Shown here piece after piece: positions 48,901-56,603 of a DNA stretch of 64,000 nucleotides (its first letter is position 1; each line of letters opens with the position of its first letter). Origin of the DNA: Lachnospiraceae bacterium (GTDB lineage: Bacteria; Bacillota; Clostridia; Lachnospirales; Lachnospiraceae); assembly GCA_019421365.1 (NCBI GenBank), contig JAHZFJ010000005.1:116083-180082 (forward strand), written 5' to 3'. A program made the position numbers and the translations under genes. Under the pieces are notes generated by a model. It saw only the letters and a list, made by a program, of their open reading frames with translations, was not told the DNA's origin and ran no database searches.

Positions 48901-49077
48901 GGAGATGAGATAATGCTCGCTATGGTAACTTATAAATCAAGTAATTCTAGTGTTGCTACAGTTGATAAAGTGGGTAAAGTAACAGCTAAGAAAGCCGGTA
49001 AAGTAACAATAACAATTACAGTAAATCTTGAGAATGGCAAGAAGACTACTTTCAAAAAGACTGTTACTGTTAAGTAA
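42961..49077 (+). CDS. Giant secreted GH59 beta-galactosidase-like protein with Ig-like and carbohydrate-binding modules
   Basis: Exported multidomain protein (2038 aa) with signal peptide ~1-38. In order: Ig-like (Big_4-type) region ~40-125; malectin/CBM-like module ~125-290; FIVAR-like helices ~297-430; GH59 galactocerebrosidase-type catalytic barrel from ~450. The barrel has acid/base Glu594 in GQNEN, nucleophile Glu689 in VWYSEG, and family segments VELGGDVNSSSGTEP and EALRWGEPNW. A lectin-like sandwich ~920-1155 (as in GALC) follows, then two related beta modules ~1160-1395, three Big_3-type repeats ~1398-1650, a Ser/Asn-rich linker and a C-terminal Big_2 domain. No LPXTG is seen. Expected to cleave terminal beta-galactosides; true substrate unknown. 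Confidence 0.88.
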   Translation: MKMQLGFNKGSRLLLSLLLSVSMLMGQLVIPDAIISSAAGVEGTVESVDVKSSLPKYMKKSRLSSMPTSIEVSINGGNTVTTPVTWSVKSGNASYIGSTVVLKGVLPEVQNYEITTSVVIYSTKLIYFVDCGSVANSVTPTVYNDLKTLDGVILKNTVADQNSDGTWGFTTTAAGKKGKNDTLAGSYLTQLNATGYYGNSSTSNKLGYVFNLEEGTYQITTGHYEWWQGPRTCNVSVNGTSIGTTTVSSNQIQGYVSGEFKMDTAGMATLTISKGTSGDDSALSYVAIEKIEANPDVDLAVWNAILAEANDKIASNIYSETTEVALQTAVDAGKALIKVVEIEQDVTDAVSKVQEAMRDLELADKTTLINYVEEPLDTGLYVDDASFASYKTLINSSEILNVYNAKTPTRTQIANAIKKIETARKSLVTTRTQVVVDGNDIDVDNNGNVVNKFQGFGAVTCNNTSNLLIDYKEENPKEYWEMMNMLFNTETGAGLSHVKVELGGDVNSSSGTEPATMRYEDEDANVRRGAGWVFAADALTINPNITVEALRWGEPNWTWKGGYEARYKWYKETIDAAYDEFGIKLSYISPGQNENNAGKGSISVSDNLAWIKYCAQRLNAETEGRYDYSAIKIVATDSHSGSAAIANSMLADPELLELIDVIGDHYTIKGNAALTKLNEEYGKEVWYSEGVAPMINAKERINAQPELGGVGGTIGIIDLATRYISSYKYADTAYAAKMTRWEFQPAIAGFYQGSAYSPKQLIGAFYPWSGYYEADGGLQVVQHFTLFSEIGWNYIEGACYGDGTYSDGGVVANTGTNHYLTITDPDTDDYSMIFANNTEKERVYQVQVKNLDTYKNDLNVWETRGPDEGEEYDANWLQKIDTVSPTVTSGGGVSYFNITVKPYSMITVTTLLDKGTSYVVGQNESSATNDILALPYTDDFEYLEYAVDENGMTYLERRAGTPRYTADQRGAFDVEEENSNTANHVLTQVITQDIIGAEWNVWGGGIYTTYTPNTWLGDQRWANYKASIDVKIDNSGTDNNFAGLGIRQNEASGGSDSSAYAIRIYSDGKYKLTDSGNTVAEGTVDNFDNTIWHNIAIEGKENVIVAYVDGVEIVTHTDTTSPNLCGRLSIISGYYNTYYDNLLVEPVDGYAPYSEKYDDASKEVTFSNTGWTFKQSGYAHYNRTLMEGSESGSISYDAKAGVAGEMNKIYYYHPAGGSWTLNYGNAYTNVAGAYAEVTFAGTGFDFYGGSQSSGTNVNVYVDGILHGSADLGTGGGLVYSVSGLTDGTHTVKIEQATGYASIVKFKIHDSAETTSFTSDFTGTGFNLFGATAAAVIDVYVDGVLVDDNVAIAATGNRDCSYFMRGLEDGSHTIKVVVESGSFTLDGIDAIGSVYGAPANKTITSIEVKKAPTRVEYATSEAIVDLSGIEVTVNYEDGSSDDLTDPTLFTPSAIDQDTVGEQIITITYRGFTTSFTINVVSGGVILDPTEISVISPPNKTIYGVGEELNLNGLVIRAEFEDGSHLDIDDTRALSVTEFDSSKLGIQELTVTYKEKTTTFTVTVTDYETGATLAGIQIVSQPDKVTYQAGETLDTRGLEIVAYYSDGSQSSITDLSSVTFSGFDPNKDGYQIVTVTYQGKTAAFYVEVIGNESSNNGSSGNDSSNDNETSEEAPITTENIGTEDSGNTDQLIIPATMKTQVNNGTLLVVIDVNKKIVENLVNNNQQTDKNDLTLKIPATDNLINKISSDEVTSIYSNININKDFLSSASKININSIDVSKDILSALQKTGKKMQINIVDETNTIWYAWVFDGTQLKNSNDSLSDVNLALKLSDSETNKLVDGLINKDKNNTLGYILSVDDTSKVPSGTVLKVNVKAQLGYQTGKKLYLYHYNEESGKLESMSKVKYTVDKDGFINLNTKYVDKLVIVENEANTLVKTSLLKQITCSTKKTTLKKGKTLTVAPTLPEVIAVVPNFSASNTYKYGDEIMLAMVTYKSSNSSVATVDKVGKVTAKKAGKVTITITVNLENGKKTTFKKTVTVK

Positions 49078-49090
49078 AGGTATTAGTAAT

Positions 49091-49165
49091 AGAAACGAAA
49101 ACACGACATATCATATGTAACTTATATAAGTTACATATAGAATGTCGTGTTTTCGTTTTTTATAG
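49091..49165. terminator. Long bidirectional terminator after the GH59 gene
   Basis: Very long arms: AAACGAAAACACGACAT (49093-49109) pairs with ATGTCGTGTTTTCGTTT (49142-49158). Further inner pairing of ATATGTAACTTA with TAAGTTACATAT is followed by a T-run. Confidence 0.85.
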
Positions 49166-49202
49166 AGTTACATATTGATAATATGATCGACCGAATAAGT
49201 GA

Positions 49203-49661
49203 TTAAACAAGTTCAGCAATTCTTGATACACCAACATAAATTTGTGAAATCTTATACCATGTTGGAAAATCAACAACACCAGTAGCAGGAAGATTGAATA
49301 TTTCTTGGAATACTTGCACGGCTTCTTTGGTCTTTGGACCATATATTCCATCAGCAGCAATCTTTGGAATTAATGGATAATTTCCAGCAATAACATTCAA
49401 TTGTTCTTGCATTTGTTTAACTTTAGCGCCACTACTACCTACTGTCAAGTCATACCCTGGCCAAGAAGAAGGAACACCTGCAATTTCATCGGCAGTATTA
49501 ATATACATATTTTCGCCATAGAAATTACGAAGAATCTCAATAGCACTATAGCCTTGATCTCCAAGATATTTAGAGCCCCATTGGGTCATCCTTATTGTAA
49601 TAAAGGGCGTAGTAGTAGAATAGGGTGATAATATTCGTACATCAGGTTGAGCATCTATCAA
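49203..49661 (-). pseudogene. Remnant of a SpoIID-like/peptidoglycan-binding protein
   Basis: Fragment of 152 codons. MTQWGSKYLGDQGYSAIEIL and the PG_binding_1-like stretch DGIYGPKTKEAVQVFQEIF match the interior of a longer Clostridial family that has a SpoIID-like N-terminal part and further C-terminal sequence. Both ends are absent here: the frame starts inside the LacI gene and stops at RIAELV. Just before the match, a +1 frame reads LYYNKD, suggesting a frameshift at about 49585. No ribosome site fits. Probably a decayed gene left after a deletion behind the LacI gene. Confidence 0.6.
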
Positions 49662-50661
49662 TAAATTTAGTAGGTAATATTATTTTTTGAGGCAATGTTT
49701 GATATCCTTTGATTCTTGAAAGAAGTAAGTTCGCTGCAACTGCTCCAATTTCCTCTTTTGGTACATGATAGGTAGTTAGTGGAGGATTGGAATACTGAGA
49801 CATTTCGATGTCGGACATGCCAATGACAGCAACTCTTTTTGGGACAGGGATACCATTTGTATAGAAACTTTTCATTGCAGCCATAGCCATTAAGTCACTT
49901 GCAGCAAAGAATGCCGTTGGATAGTTGTTACTTTTACATAATTCATCAACCTTTGTAACACATTCATCTTCATTCCAATTACAATCGATGATCCATTCGT
50001 CATGGATAGGTAAGCCGGCTTTATGCATAGCGATTAAGTAGCCTTGGTAACGCTGACTATCTTTGATATCTTGAGAATCCCCGCTTCCTCCGATGAATCC
50101 AATTTCTTTATGTCCTTTCTTAATTAGATGATTCGTTGCTAAGATACCATTTTGTAGATGATCATATCCTACATCATCAATATCATCTCTTAAAGTATCA
50201 ATACCTACAATATGGGGAACACATTTTTTTATATACTGATAAATATCTTCTTTTAAGGGTTCCATAAGAATTAAACCATCTAAAGAGTCACTGAATGTAG
50301 TAACTAGACAATTCTTATCATCTAAAATTGCTGCAGGTTTAATGAAAGCTAAATCGATTCCTACGGTTCGTAAATGTGTCTCTACTCCTGCTAGAATTGA
50401 CATGTAGTAGGGATCGTTATAGCCTTTCTTGGTAACTCTTAAGATGCAGCCAATCTTCGCTGTAAGTTCAGTTGTAGGGAGGGAATTTGACGATTTCTTT
50501 TGCTGTAATTTAGTAGGTACATAATTTAATTGTGTAACGGCATCTAGCACTCTGTTTTTTGTTTCTTCGGTCATTTTATATTTGGTATCTTGATTTAGAA
50601 CACGAGAGACAGTAGCAATAGAGACGTTTGCTAATTTTGCAACTTCTCGTATAGTACTCAT
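49642..50661 (-). CDS. LacI-family transcriptional regulator
   Basis: Regulator of 339 aa. N-terminal helix-turn-helix and hinge: TIREVAKLANVSIATVSRVL, then KNRVLDAVTQLNYVP. The C-terminal periplasmic-binding-like sugar domain (~65-335) contains GFIGGSGDS and FFAASDLMAMAAM. It is divergent from the nucleotidyltransferase-kinase-galE operon, and two TTACGTAA palindromes lie in the gap, the likely operators. The effector is probably a galactoside or hexosamine derivative by context. Confidence 0.92.
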   Translation of the reverse strand: MSTIREVAKLANVSIATVSRVLNQDTKYKMTEETKNRVLDAVTQLNYVPTKLQQKKSSNSLPTTELTAKIGCILRVTKKGYNDPYYMSILAGVETHLRTVGIDLAFIKPAAILDDKNCLVTTFSDSLDGLILMEPLKEDIYQYIKKCVPHIVGIDTLRDDIDDVGYDHLQNGILATNHLIKKGHKEIGFIGGSGDSQDIKDSQRYQGYLIAMHKAGLPIHDEWIIDCNWNEDECVTKVDELCKSNNYPTAFFAASDLMAMAAMKSFYTNGIPVPKRVAVIGMSDIEMSQYSNPPLTTYHVPKEEIGAVAANLLLSRIKGYQTLPQKIILPTKFIDRCST

Positions 50662-50865
50662 AGCTGGAAACTCCCTTCAATGTTTAATGTAGTTGAGATT
50701 TTGTTTAGTTAATGTTACGTTATGTGTTTACTTTACCTCATATAGAGTAAAATGTCAATATTTATTGGTAGCTATAGTTAATAGAGAAATTTAATTTATA
50801 AATTAAGATTTTTTCTATTTACAAAACATATAACAAATGCTAAGATGATAGCGTAACAAAAGAAA

Positions 50866-50904
50866 ATATTACGTAACATATAGGCGATTGTTACGTAATA
50901 TAAT
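50866..50904 (+). promoter_or_regulatory. Putative LacI-type operators and -10 box
   Basis: Two palindromes with the core TTACGTAA (central CG, as in LacI-family sites) at 50869-50876 and 50891-50898. Their centres are 22 bp apart, and the second abuts a TATAAT at 50899-50904. They should let the divergent LacI-type repressor block the promoter. Confidence 0.6.
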
Positions 50905-50924
50905 GGTAGAAAGGAAGCATAAGG

Positions 50925-51842
50925 ATGGAAAAGCCAGTTTTAGTAATTATGGCTGCTGGAATGGGAAGTAGATACGGCGGTCTAAAGCAAATTGATTCTG
51001 TTGATGAACAAGGACATATTATTATTGATTTCTCTATATTTGACGCAATTAAAGCAGGATTTAGAAAAGTGATTTTTATTATTAAGAAAGAAATGAAAGA
51101 AGAGTTTAAAGAAGTAATAGGAAATCGTATTGAGAAGATAGTTGACGTTGATTACGTTTTCCAAGAGGTTACGAAGGTGCCAGAAAACTTTATAATACCA
51201 GAAGGTAGAATGAAACCTTGGGGAACTGGTCATGCAATATTATGTTGTAAGGACAAAGTTAAGGGACCTTTTGCAGTAATTAATGCAGATGATTTCTATG
51301 GTAGAGAGGCGTTTACTAAAATCTATGATTTCTTAAACTCCATTAATGAAAATCAGAATAATCTGTATACCATGGTTGGTTACCAGCTAAAAAATACTTT
51401 AACGGAAAACGGTTCTGTTGCAAGAGGAGTATGTGATGTTAACGAGGAAGGCTTCTTAACAGAAATTACAGAAAGAACAAAGATTGAAAAATTTGAAGAT
51501 GGTGTGAAATTCTATGATAGTGATCAGGATATATGGCAAGATATCTCTATTGATAGTACAGTATCTATGAATCTTTGGGGATTTAAAGAGAATATCATGA
51601 ATGAACTAGAGAAAGAGTTCACTATATTTTTAGATAATGAAGTTTCGAATAATCCACTAAAAAGCGAGTTTTTTTTACCAACGGTTGTTCAACATATGAT
51701 TGAGAAACAAAAAGTGCAAGTTAAAGTGTTGCATTCAGATGATAAGTGGTTTGGTGTTACATATAGAGAGGATAAAGAGATTGTCCTAAAAGAGATAGCA
51801 AAATTAAAGGAACAAGGAGTATACCCTACAAACTTGTGGTAG
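50925..51842 (+). CDS. Sugar-1-phosphate nucleotidyltransferase
   Basis: NTP_transferase family enzyme (305 aa). The N-terminal signature MAAGMGSRYGGLKQID binds nucleotide, and VINADDFYG contains the metal Asp. By position with a NahK-like kinase and GalE it probably makes UDP-galactose and/or UDP-GlcNAc from the sugar 1-phosphates. Bifidobacteria use a GalT-type uridylyltransferase (LnpC) at this step. It starts the operon and is followed 16 bp later by the kinase gene. Confidence 0.83.
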   Translation: MEKPVLVIMAAGMGSRYGGLKQIDSVDEQGHIIIDFSIFDAIKAGFRKVIFIIKKEMKEEFKEVIGNRIEKIVDVDYVFQEVTKVPENFIIPEGRMKPWGTGHAILCCKDKVKGPFAVINADDFYGREAFTKIYDFLNSINENQNNLYTMVGYQLKNTLTENGSVARGVCDVNEEGFLTEITERTKIEKFEDGVKFYDSDQDIWQDISIDSTVSMNLWGFKENIMNELEKEFTIFLDNEVSNNPLKSEFFLPTVVQHMIEKQKVQVKVLHSDDKWFGVTYREDKEIVLKEIAKLKEQGVYPTNLW

Positions 51843-51858
51843 AAGGAGCATATTTAAT

Positions 51859-52977
51859 ATGGCAAATGAGATAAAGGTTGAATTAATAGAAAAAGCAATA
51901 GAGCAGTTCAAGGTAGAAGGAGAGTTTGTTAGTTATGAAAGGTATGGCAACGGGCATATTAATGACACGTTTGCAGTAGTCTTTAAGAAGGACTCAAAAC
52001 AAACAAGGTACATAATGCAACGTATTAATCATAGTATCTTTAAGAATCCGGAACAATTAATGTTTAACATCACTCAAGTAACCTCGTTCTTAAGAGAGGA
52101 AGTAGAAAGAATTGGAGGAGACGTTAATAGAGAAGTGATGACGGTAATCAAAACAAAGGAGGGGAATTCCTTTTATCAAGATAGTGAAGGGAATTACTTT
52201 AGAATGTATCTTTTTATAGAAGATGCAACCTGCTTTGAGCAGGTAAGTAAACCAGAAGACTTCTATCAAAGTGCAGTTGCTTTTGGTAGATTTCAAAAAT
52301 TACTATCTAAATTTGATGCATCAAGTTTGTATGAGGTAATACCGAATTTTCACAATACACCATTACGATATGAAACATTCTTACAGGCAGTGAAAGAAGA
52401 TAAATGTAATCGTGTCAAAGAGGTAAAGGACGAGATTATGTTTTTTATCAAAAGAGAAGAGGATATGCAGTATTGTAGAAGAGGTTTAGAAGAAGGAAAG
52501 ATTCCACTTCGTGTTACTCATAATGATACCAAGCTTAATAATGTTATGATAGATAATAAGACAGGAAATGGTTTGTGTGTCATTGACTTAGATACCGTAA
52601 TGCCAGGATTATCAATCTATGATTTTGGAGATTCAATTCGTTTTGGTGCCAACACAGCAGCAGAGGATGAGAAGGATTTGTCTAAGGTTAATTTGGATTT
52701 AGATTTATTTGAACAATATGTTCAAGGCTATCTAGAAGGTTGCGAAGGAAGTTTAACAGAGGCAGAGATTACGTTGCTACCTTATGGAGCGAAAACTATG
52801 ACTTTGGAATGTGGAATGCGCTTTCTAACAGACTATATTGAAGGTGATGTGTATTTTAGAATTCACAGACCAGAACATAATTTGGATCGTTGTCGTACAC
52901 AGATGTCATTGGTTTTAGATATGGAACAAAAATGGGATGAAATGAATGAAATCGTTTCAAAAACTATAAGGAGGTAA
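51859..52977 (+). CDS. nahK: N-acetylhexosamine 1-kinase-like phosphotransferase
   Basis: Aminoglycoside phosphotransferase-fold kinase (372 aa). The catalytic loop is RVTHNDTKLNNVMI and the metal motif is VIDLDTVMPG, followed by IYDFGDSIRFG. This combination is typical of NahK (LnpB), which phosphorylates GlcNAc/GalNAc at C1. AAGGAG precedes the ATG. Lies between the nucleotidyltransferase and galE genes; the operon neighbours and the downstream GH112 phosphorylase support the role. Confidence 0.85.
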   Translation: MANEIKVELIEKAIEQFKVEGEFVSYERYGNGHINDTFAVVFKKDSKQTRYIMQRINHSIFKNPEQLMFNITQVTSFLREEVERIGGDVNREVMTVIKTKEGNSFYQDSEGNYFRMYLFIEDATCFEQVSKPEDFYQSAVAFGRFQKLLSKFDASSLYEVIPNFHNTPLRYETFLQAVKEDKCNRVKEVKDEIMFFIKREEDMQYCRRGLEEGKIPLRVTHNDTKLNNVMIDNKTGNGLCVIDLDTVMPGLSIYDFGDSIRFGANTAAEDEKDLSKVNLDLDLFEQYVQGYLEGCEGSLTEAEITLLPYGAKTMTLECGMRFLTDYIEGDVYFRIHRPEHNLDRCRTQMSLVLDMEQKWDEMNEIVSKTIRR

Positions 52978-52980
52978 CAT

Positions 52981-53994
52981 ATGTCGATATTAGTCACAGG
53001 TGGTGCAGGATATATAGGGAGCCATACATGTCTTGAGTTGTTAAGAAAAGGATATGATGTGGTAGTTGTAGATAATCTTAGTAATTCTTCAGAGGAGGCG
53101 CTAAAGAGAGTTGAAAAACTAGCGGGTAAAGAATTAACATTTTATCAATTCAATGTTGAAGATAAGGAAAACTTAAGTAAGATATTTGAACAGGAGAAGA
53201 TTGAGGCTGTAATTCACTTTGCAGGTTTGAAATCAGTTGGAGAATCTGTACATAAGCCACTTGTCTATTATTACAACAATTTGGTTTCAACCCTCGTGCT
53301 TTGTGAAGTGATGACAGAGTTTAATGTTAAGAAATTAGTATTCAGCTCTTCTGCTACTGTATATGGTAATCCGCAGACTGTTCCAATTAAAGAGGATTTT
53401 CCACTTTCTGTAACCAATCCATATGGCAGAACAAAGTTAATGCAGGAAGAGATGTTAAGAGATTTAGTGGTTGCTGATAGCGAATGGAAGATTATTTTGT
53501 TACGTTATTTTAATCCAATAGGTGCAGATAAGAGTGGCATGATTGGAGAAGATCCACATGGAATTCCTAACAATCTCGTTCCATACATTACACAAGTAGC
53601 GGTTGGTAAGTTAAAGGAACTTCAGGTTTTTGGAGCTGATTATGATACAAAGGATGGAAGTGGAGTAAGAGATTATATCCATGTAACCGACCTTGCAATT
53701 GGCCATGTGAAATCAATTGAGAAACTTAACCAGATCGAAGGTGTTAAGACTTATAATTTAGGTACTGGCAAGGGCTATAGCGTATTAGAAATGGTGGCTG
53801 CTTTTGCAGAAGTTTGCAAAAAGCCGATTCCATATGCAGTGAAAGAAAGAAGACCAGGAGATATTGCAACTTGCTATGCAGATCCAAGTTTAGCAAAAGA
53901 AGAACTCGGATTTACTGCAGCGATAGAGCTCTCAGAGATGTGTGAGGATGCATATCGTTGGCAGTGTAACAATCCAAACGGATATTGTAAGTAA
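52981..53994 (+). CDS. galE: UDP-glucose 4-epimerase
   Basis: Extended SDR enzyme (337 aa) interconverting UDP-galactose/UDP-glucose and perhaps the N-acetyl forms. The NAD-binding motif is VTGGAGYIGSHT, the catalytic Ser lies in VFSSSATVYG, and the Tyr/Lys pair in NPYGRTKLM. It starts 3 bp after the kinase stop, with AAGGAGG inside the kinase end. Last gene of the operon. Confidence 0.95.
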   Translation: MSILVTGGAGYIGSHTCLELLRKGYDVVVVDNLSNSSEEALKRVEKLAGKELTFYQFNVEDKENLSKIFEQEKIEAVIHFAGLKSVGESVHKPLVYYYNNLVSTLVLCEVMTEFNVKKLVFSSSATVYGNPQTVPIKEDFPLSVTNPYGRTKLMQEEMLRDLVVADSEWKIILLRYFNPIGADKSGMIGEDPHGIPNNLVPYITQVAVGKLKELQVFGADYDTKDGSGVRDYIHVTDLAIGHVKSIEKLNQIEGVKTYNLGTGKGYSVLEMVAAFAEVCKKPIPYAVKERRPGDIATCYADPSLAKEELGFTAAIELSEMCEDAYRWQCNNPNGYCK

Positions 53995-53997
53995 TCT

Positions 53998-54066
53998 ATT
54001 CGGGTGTTAAAAGTCAATTTTAAATTTGAAACGTCAAGTTTTAAGAGAGGCTTTTGACACCCATTG
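53998..54066. terminator. Hairpin between galE and the AraC gene, TTCGGGTGT family
   Basis: The arms GGGTGTTAAAAGTC (54002-54015) and GGCTTTTGACACCC (54049-54062) pair with a few G-T matches. Convergent genes flank it, so it may act as a bidirectional terminator, although no long T-run is present. The left arm resembles the 28008 element. Confidence 0.55.
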
Positions 54067-54070
54067 TTAT

Positions 54071-54985
54071 CTAACGCGAAACGGAAATCGTAGATTGACA
54101 CATTCGCTTATATTCCTGAGGCGTGAGATTTGTCATCTTCTTAAACGCCTGTGAAAAGTAACTTGGTGAAGAGAACCCAACAATCTGAGAGATGGACGAT
54201 AAAGAATGGGAGGTACTTGCTAGAAGATGTTTACTCTCTTCAATACGTCTTTTGTTCAGATAATTAATTGGCGAGGTTCCAAATTGCTTTGAAAAATTAT
54301 GTACAAAATAGTATTTATTCAGGTGCACAAGGGAACTAAGAGTATCGACTGTGATATTCTCTCGGAAGTGTTCCTCGATGTATTTTTTTGCAATATTACA
54401 TTCCCTTGTTAAACTAGGCCCTGTGACCAAGGATATCTTAAATGCTTCATTGCGAAGGATCAGCGTGAATATGATATTCAATAAATTCTGACAGACAAAG
54501 TCTCGATATGACTGGTCACGTTTCATCTCGTGGGCAAGCGTATTAAAGTATAGATGCAAATCAGATTTATAAGTGGAGCTATTTAAGATAATGTAATCTT
54601 GGTCCTCAGCTTGAAACTTAATTCCCTCTACCCCTAATACAATATACTCCATTGGTTTAGAAGGATTAGAGATCTCGGTATGTTCAATAGTTGGATTAAG
54701 AATGATTAAGTCATTTGCTTTGACATCTAAGATCTCAGACTCAACAGAGAACTTCCCTGTACCATTCGTGATATAGAAGAATTCTGTAAAGTTGTGAGAG
54801 TGTGGAAGACTAATCCAGTCATTCCCGTATTTAGATAAAGCTACATATAGCAAAGTTACATTAATTGCTTGGCTACCATGCTTAACATCAGGGTTAAACG
54901 TATAGGAAAGGGTAGAATCATCTCCATGAATCATGGACGCTTCACAGTCATTATCTGTCGTGAAATTGTATCGACTATTACTCAT
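54071..54985 (-). CDS. AraC-family transcriptional regulator with cupin domain
   Basis: Regulator of 304 aa. The N-terminal cupin-type sugar-sensing domain contains LPHSHNFTEFFYITNGTG. The C-terminal AraC domain has two helix-turn-helix motifs (VHLNKYYFVHNFSKQFGTSP and ISQIVGFSSPSYFSQAFKK). ATG 54985 follows AAGGAGGC; an upstream in-frame start adds 12 residues. It is divergent from the ABC transporter operon at 55162, its probable target. Confidence 0.9.
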   Translation of the reverse strand: MSNSRYNFTTDNDCEASMIHGDDSTLSYTFNPDVKHGSQAINVTLLYVALSKYGNDWISLPHSHNFTEFFYITNGTGKFSVESEILDVKANDLIILNPTIEHTEISNPSKPMEYIVLGVEGIKFQAEDQDYIILNSSTYKSDLHLYFNTLAHEMKRDQSYRDFVCQNLLNIIFTLILRNEAFKISLVTGPSLTRECNIAKKYIEEHFRENITVDTLSSLVHLNKYYFVHNFSKQFGTSPINYLNKRRIEESKHLLASTSHSLSSISQIVGFSSPSYFSQAFKKMTNLTPQEYKRMCQSTISVSR

Positions 54986-55161
54986 AAAATGCCTCCTTAC
55001 TATTATGTGAATAATATACAAAAAGGTTCTGCTAATATAATGGTTGATTGTTTATATTATATATTATACAGCAAGATTTATAAAGAAGAAAGCAATATTT
55101 CTATTGTTTATTTAATTCAGTATTGTATACTTAGTACATAGTCATAAAGGAGGATAAATAT

Positions 55162-56559
55162 ATGAAAAAAATTGGTTGTATTTTATTAGTACTTACATTG
55201 ATAATGAGTTCCCTCGCTGGTTGTGGCAAAAAAGACACAACAAACAATGGTGATACAACAACACCTACGGGAACTACAGAACCCACGAACGAGACACAAG
55301 AGGAAGAAACTACTCAACCAGAAGAAACAAAAAGCGATGTTACAATAAAAGTAGCAGCGATCGAAACAGCTTATGGTTCTGAAATGTGGACGAAGGTTTG
55401 TGCAGCATTTGAAGCTAAGACAGGTATTAAAGTGGAACTTACAACAGATAAGTTATTAGAAGATGTTATTGGTGCAGGAATGAAAGCTGGTGATTATCCA
55501 GACGTTGTACATTTAGCAACAGGCCGCCCAGCAGCTTTAACAGAGACTCTAATCAAAGAAAATGGTTTAGAAGACATTACTGATGTATTAAGTATGACTG
55601 TTCCAGGAGAAGATAAGAAAGTTATCGATAAGATAGCTGGTGGATTTACAGAATCTTCTTTAACAAATCCTTATAACGATGGTAGAACTTACATGGCTCC
55701 TATGTTCTACAGTCCATGTGGTTTATTCTTTAACCAAGGCTTATTTAATGAAAAAGGCTGGACAGTTCCAACAACTTGGGATGAGATGTGGGAACTTGGA
55801 GAGAAAGCAAAAGCAGAAGGTATTGCATTGTTTGCATACCCAACAGCAGGATATTTTGATGCATTCTTCTACGCTCTTCTTTATGAAGCAGGCGGTGCAG
55901 ACTTCTTTGAAAAAGCGACTACATATACTGAAGGTATTTGGGATACTCCAGAAGCAAACACAGCATTTGACATTGTTGAAAAGTTGGCTTCTTATACAGA
56001 GAAATCAGTTCCTTCTAATGCAAACAATGACAACTTCGTAAAGAATCAGCAGTTAATCTTAGATAACAAAGCATTATTTATGCCAAATGGTACTTGGGTT
56101 GTTGGAGAAATGGCAGATGCTCCTCACGCTGATGGATTTGAATGGGGATTCACAGCACTTCCAGCTATTACTGAGGGAGGAGATTCTTATTCATTTACTT
56201 GGTTTGAGCAATTATGGATTCCAGCAGCAGCTGAAAACAAAGATGCAGCAAAACAATTTGTTGCTTATATGTATTCTGATGAAGCAGCTCAGATCTTTGC
56301 GGAATCAGGTGCTATCCAACCAATCGTTGATTTTGCTGATACACTAGAAGGCGACAACAAGATGTTTTATAGTATCTATGATAATGGTGCTAAGGCTGCT
56401 TTAGGCGGTTTCGCAACTACAGATCCAGTTGAGGGTGTTAATTTCTCTGATACCGTATTCGGTACAGTAAACTCTTTAGTAAGTGGAGACAAAACAAAGG
56501 CTCAATGGATTGAACTAATTAAAAAAGATAGTGACTTGCTCCGTGCTGCATTAAAATAA
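55162..56559 (+). CDS. Sugar ABC transporter substrate-binding lipoprotein
   Basis: Family 1 extracellular binding protein (465 aa). The signal peptide has the lipobox SLAGC (Cys ~21), followed by a Thr/Glu-rich linker to ~56. The mature protein includes YMAPMFYSPCGLFFNQ and MPNGTWVVGEMAD. It precedes two permeases and the GH112 phosphorylase, so lacto-N-biose or galacto-N-biose type disaccharides are the probable ligands. AAAGGAGG precedes the ATG. Confidence 0.93.
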   Translation: MKKIGCILLVLTLIMSSLAGCGKKDTTNNGDTTTPTGTTEPTNETQEEETTQPEETKSDVTIKVAAIETAYGSEMWTKVCAAFEAKTGIKVELTTDKLLEDVIGAGMKAGDYPDVVHLATGRPAALTETLIKENGLEDITDVLSMTVPGEDKKVIDKIAGGFTESSLTNPYNDGRTYMAPMFYSPCGLFFNQGLFNEKGWTVPTTWDEMWELGEKAKAEGIALFAYPTAGYFDAFFYALLYEAGGADFFEKATTYTEGIWDTPEANTAFDIVEKLASYTEKSVPSNANNDNFVKNQQLILDNKALFMPNGTWVVGEMADAPHADGFEWGFTALPAITEGGDSYSFTWFEQLWIPAAAENKDAAKQFVAYMYSDEAAQIFAESGAIQPIVDFADTLEGDNKMFYSIYDNGAKAALGGFATTDPVEGVNFSDTVFGTVNSLVSGDKTKAQWIELIKKDSDLLRAALK

Positions 56560-56603
56560 TGAAACAAAGAAAGCATACTTTTTAGTAACGAGTAGGCGAA
56601 TAC

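Noticed and set aside
54869..55141. 90-codon plus-strand ORF across the AraC regulator start and its upstream gap
   Set aside because: It covers the regulator's promoter region antisense, lacks a ribosome site and has no recognisable features.
55679..56347. Two overlapping-frame ORFs within the sugar-binding protein gene
   Set aside because: Alternative frames of a firmly identified lipoprotein gene, with Leu/Gln-rich composition from frame shift.
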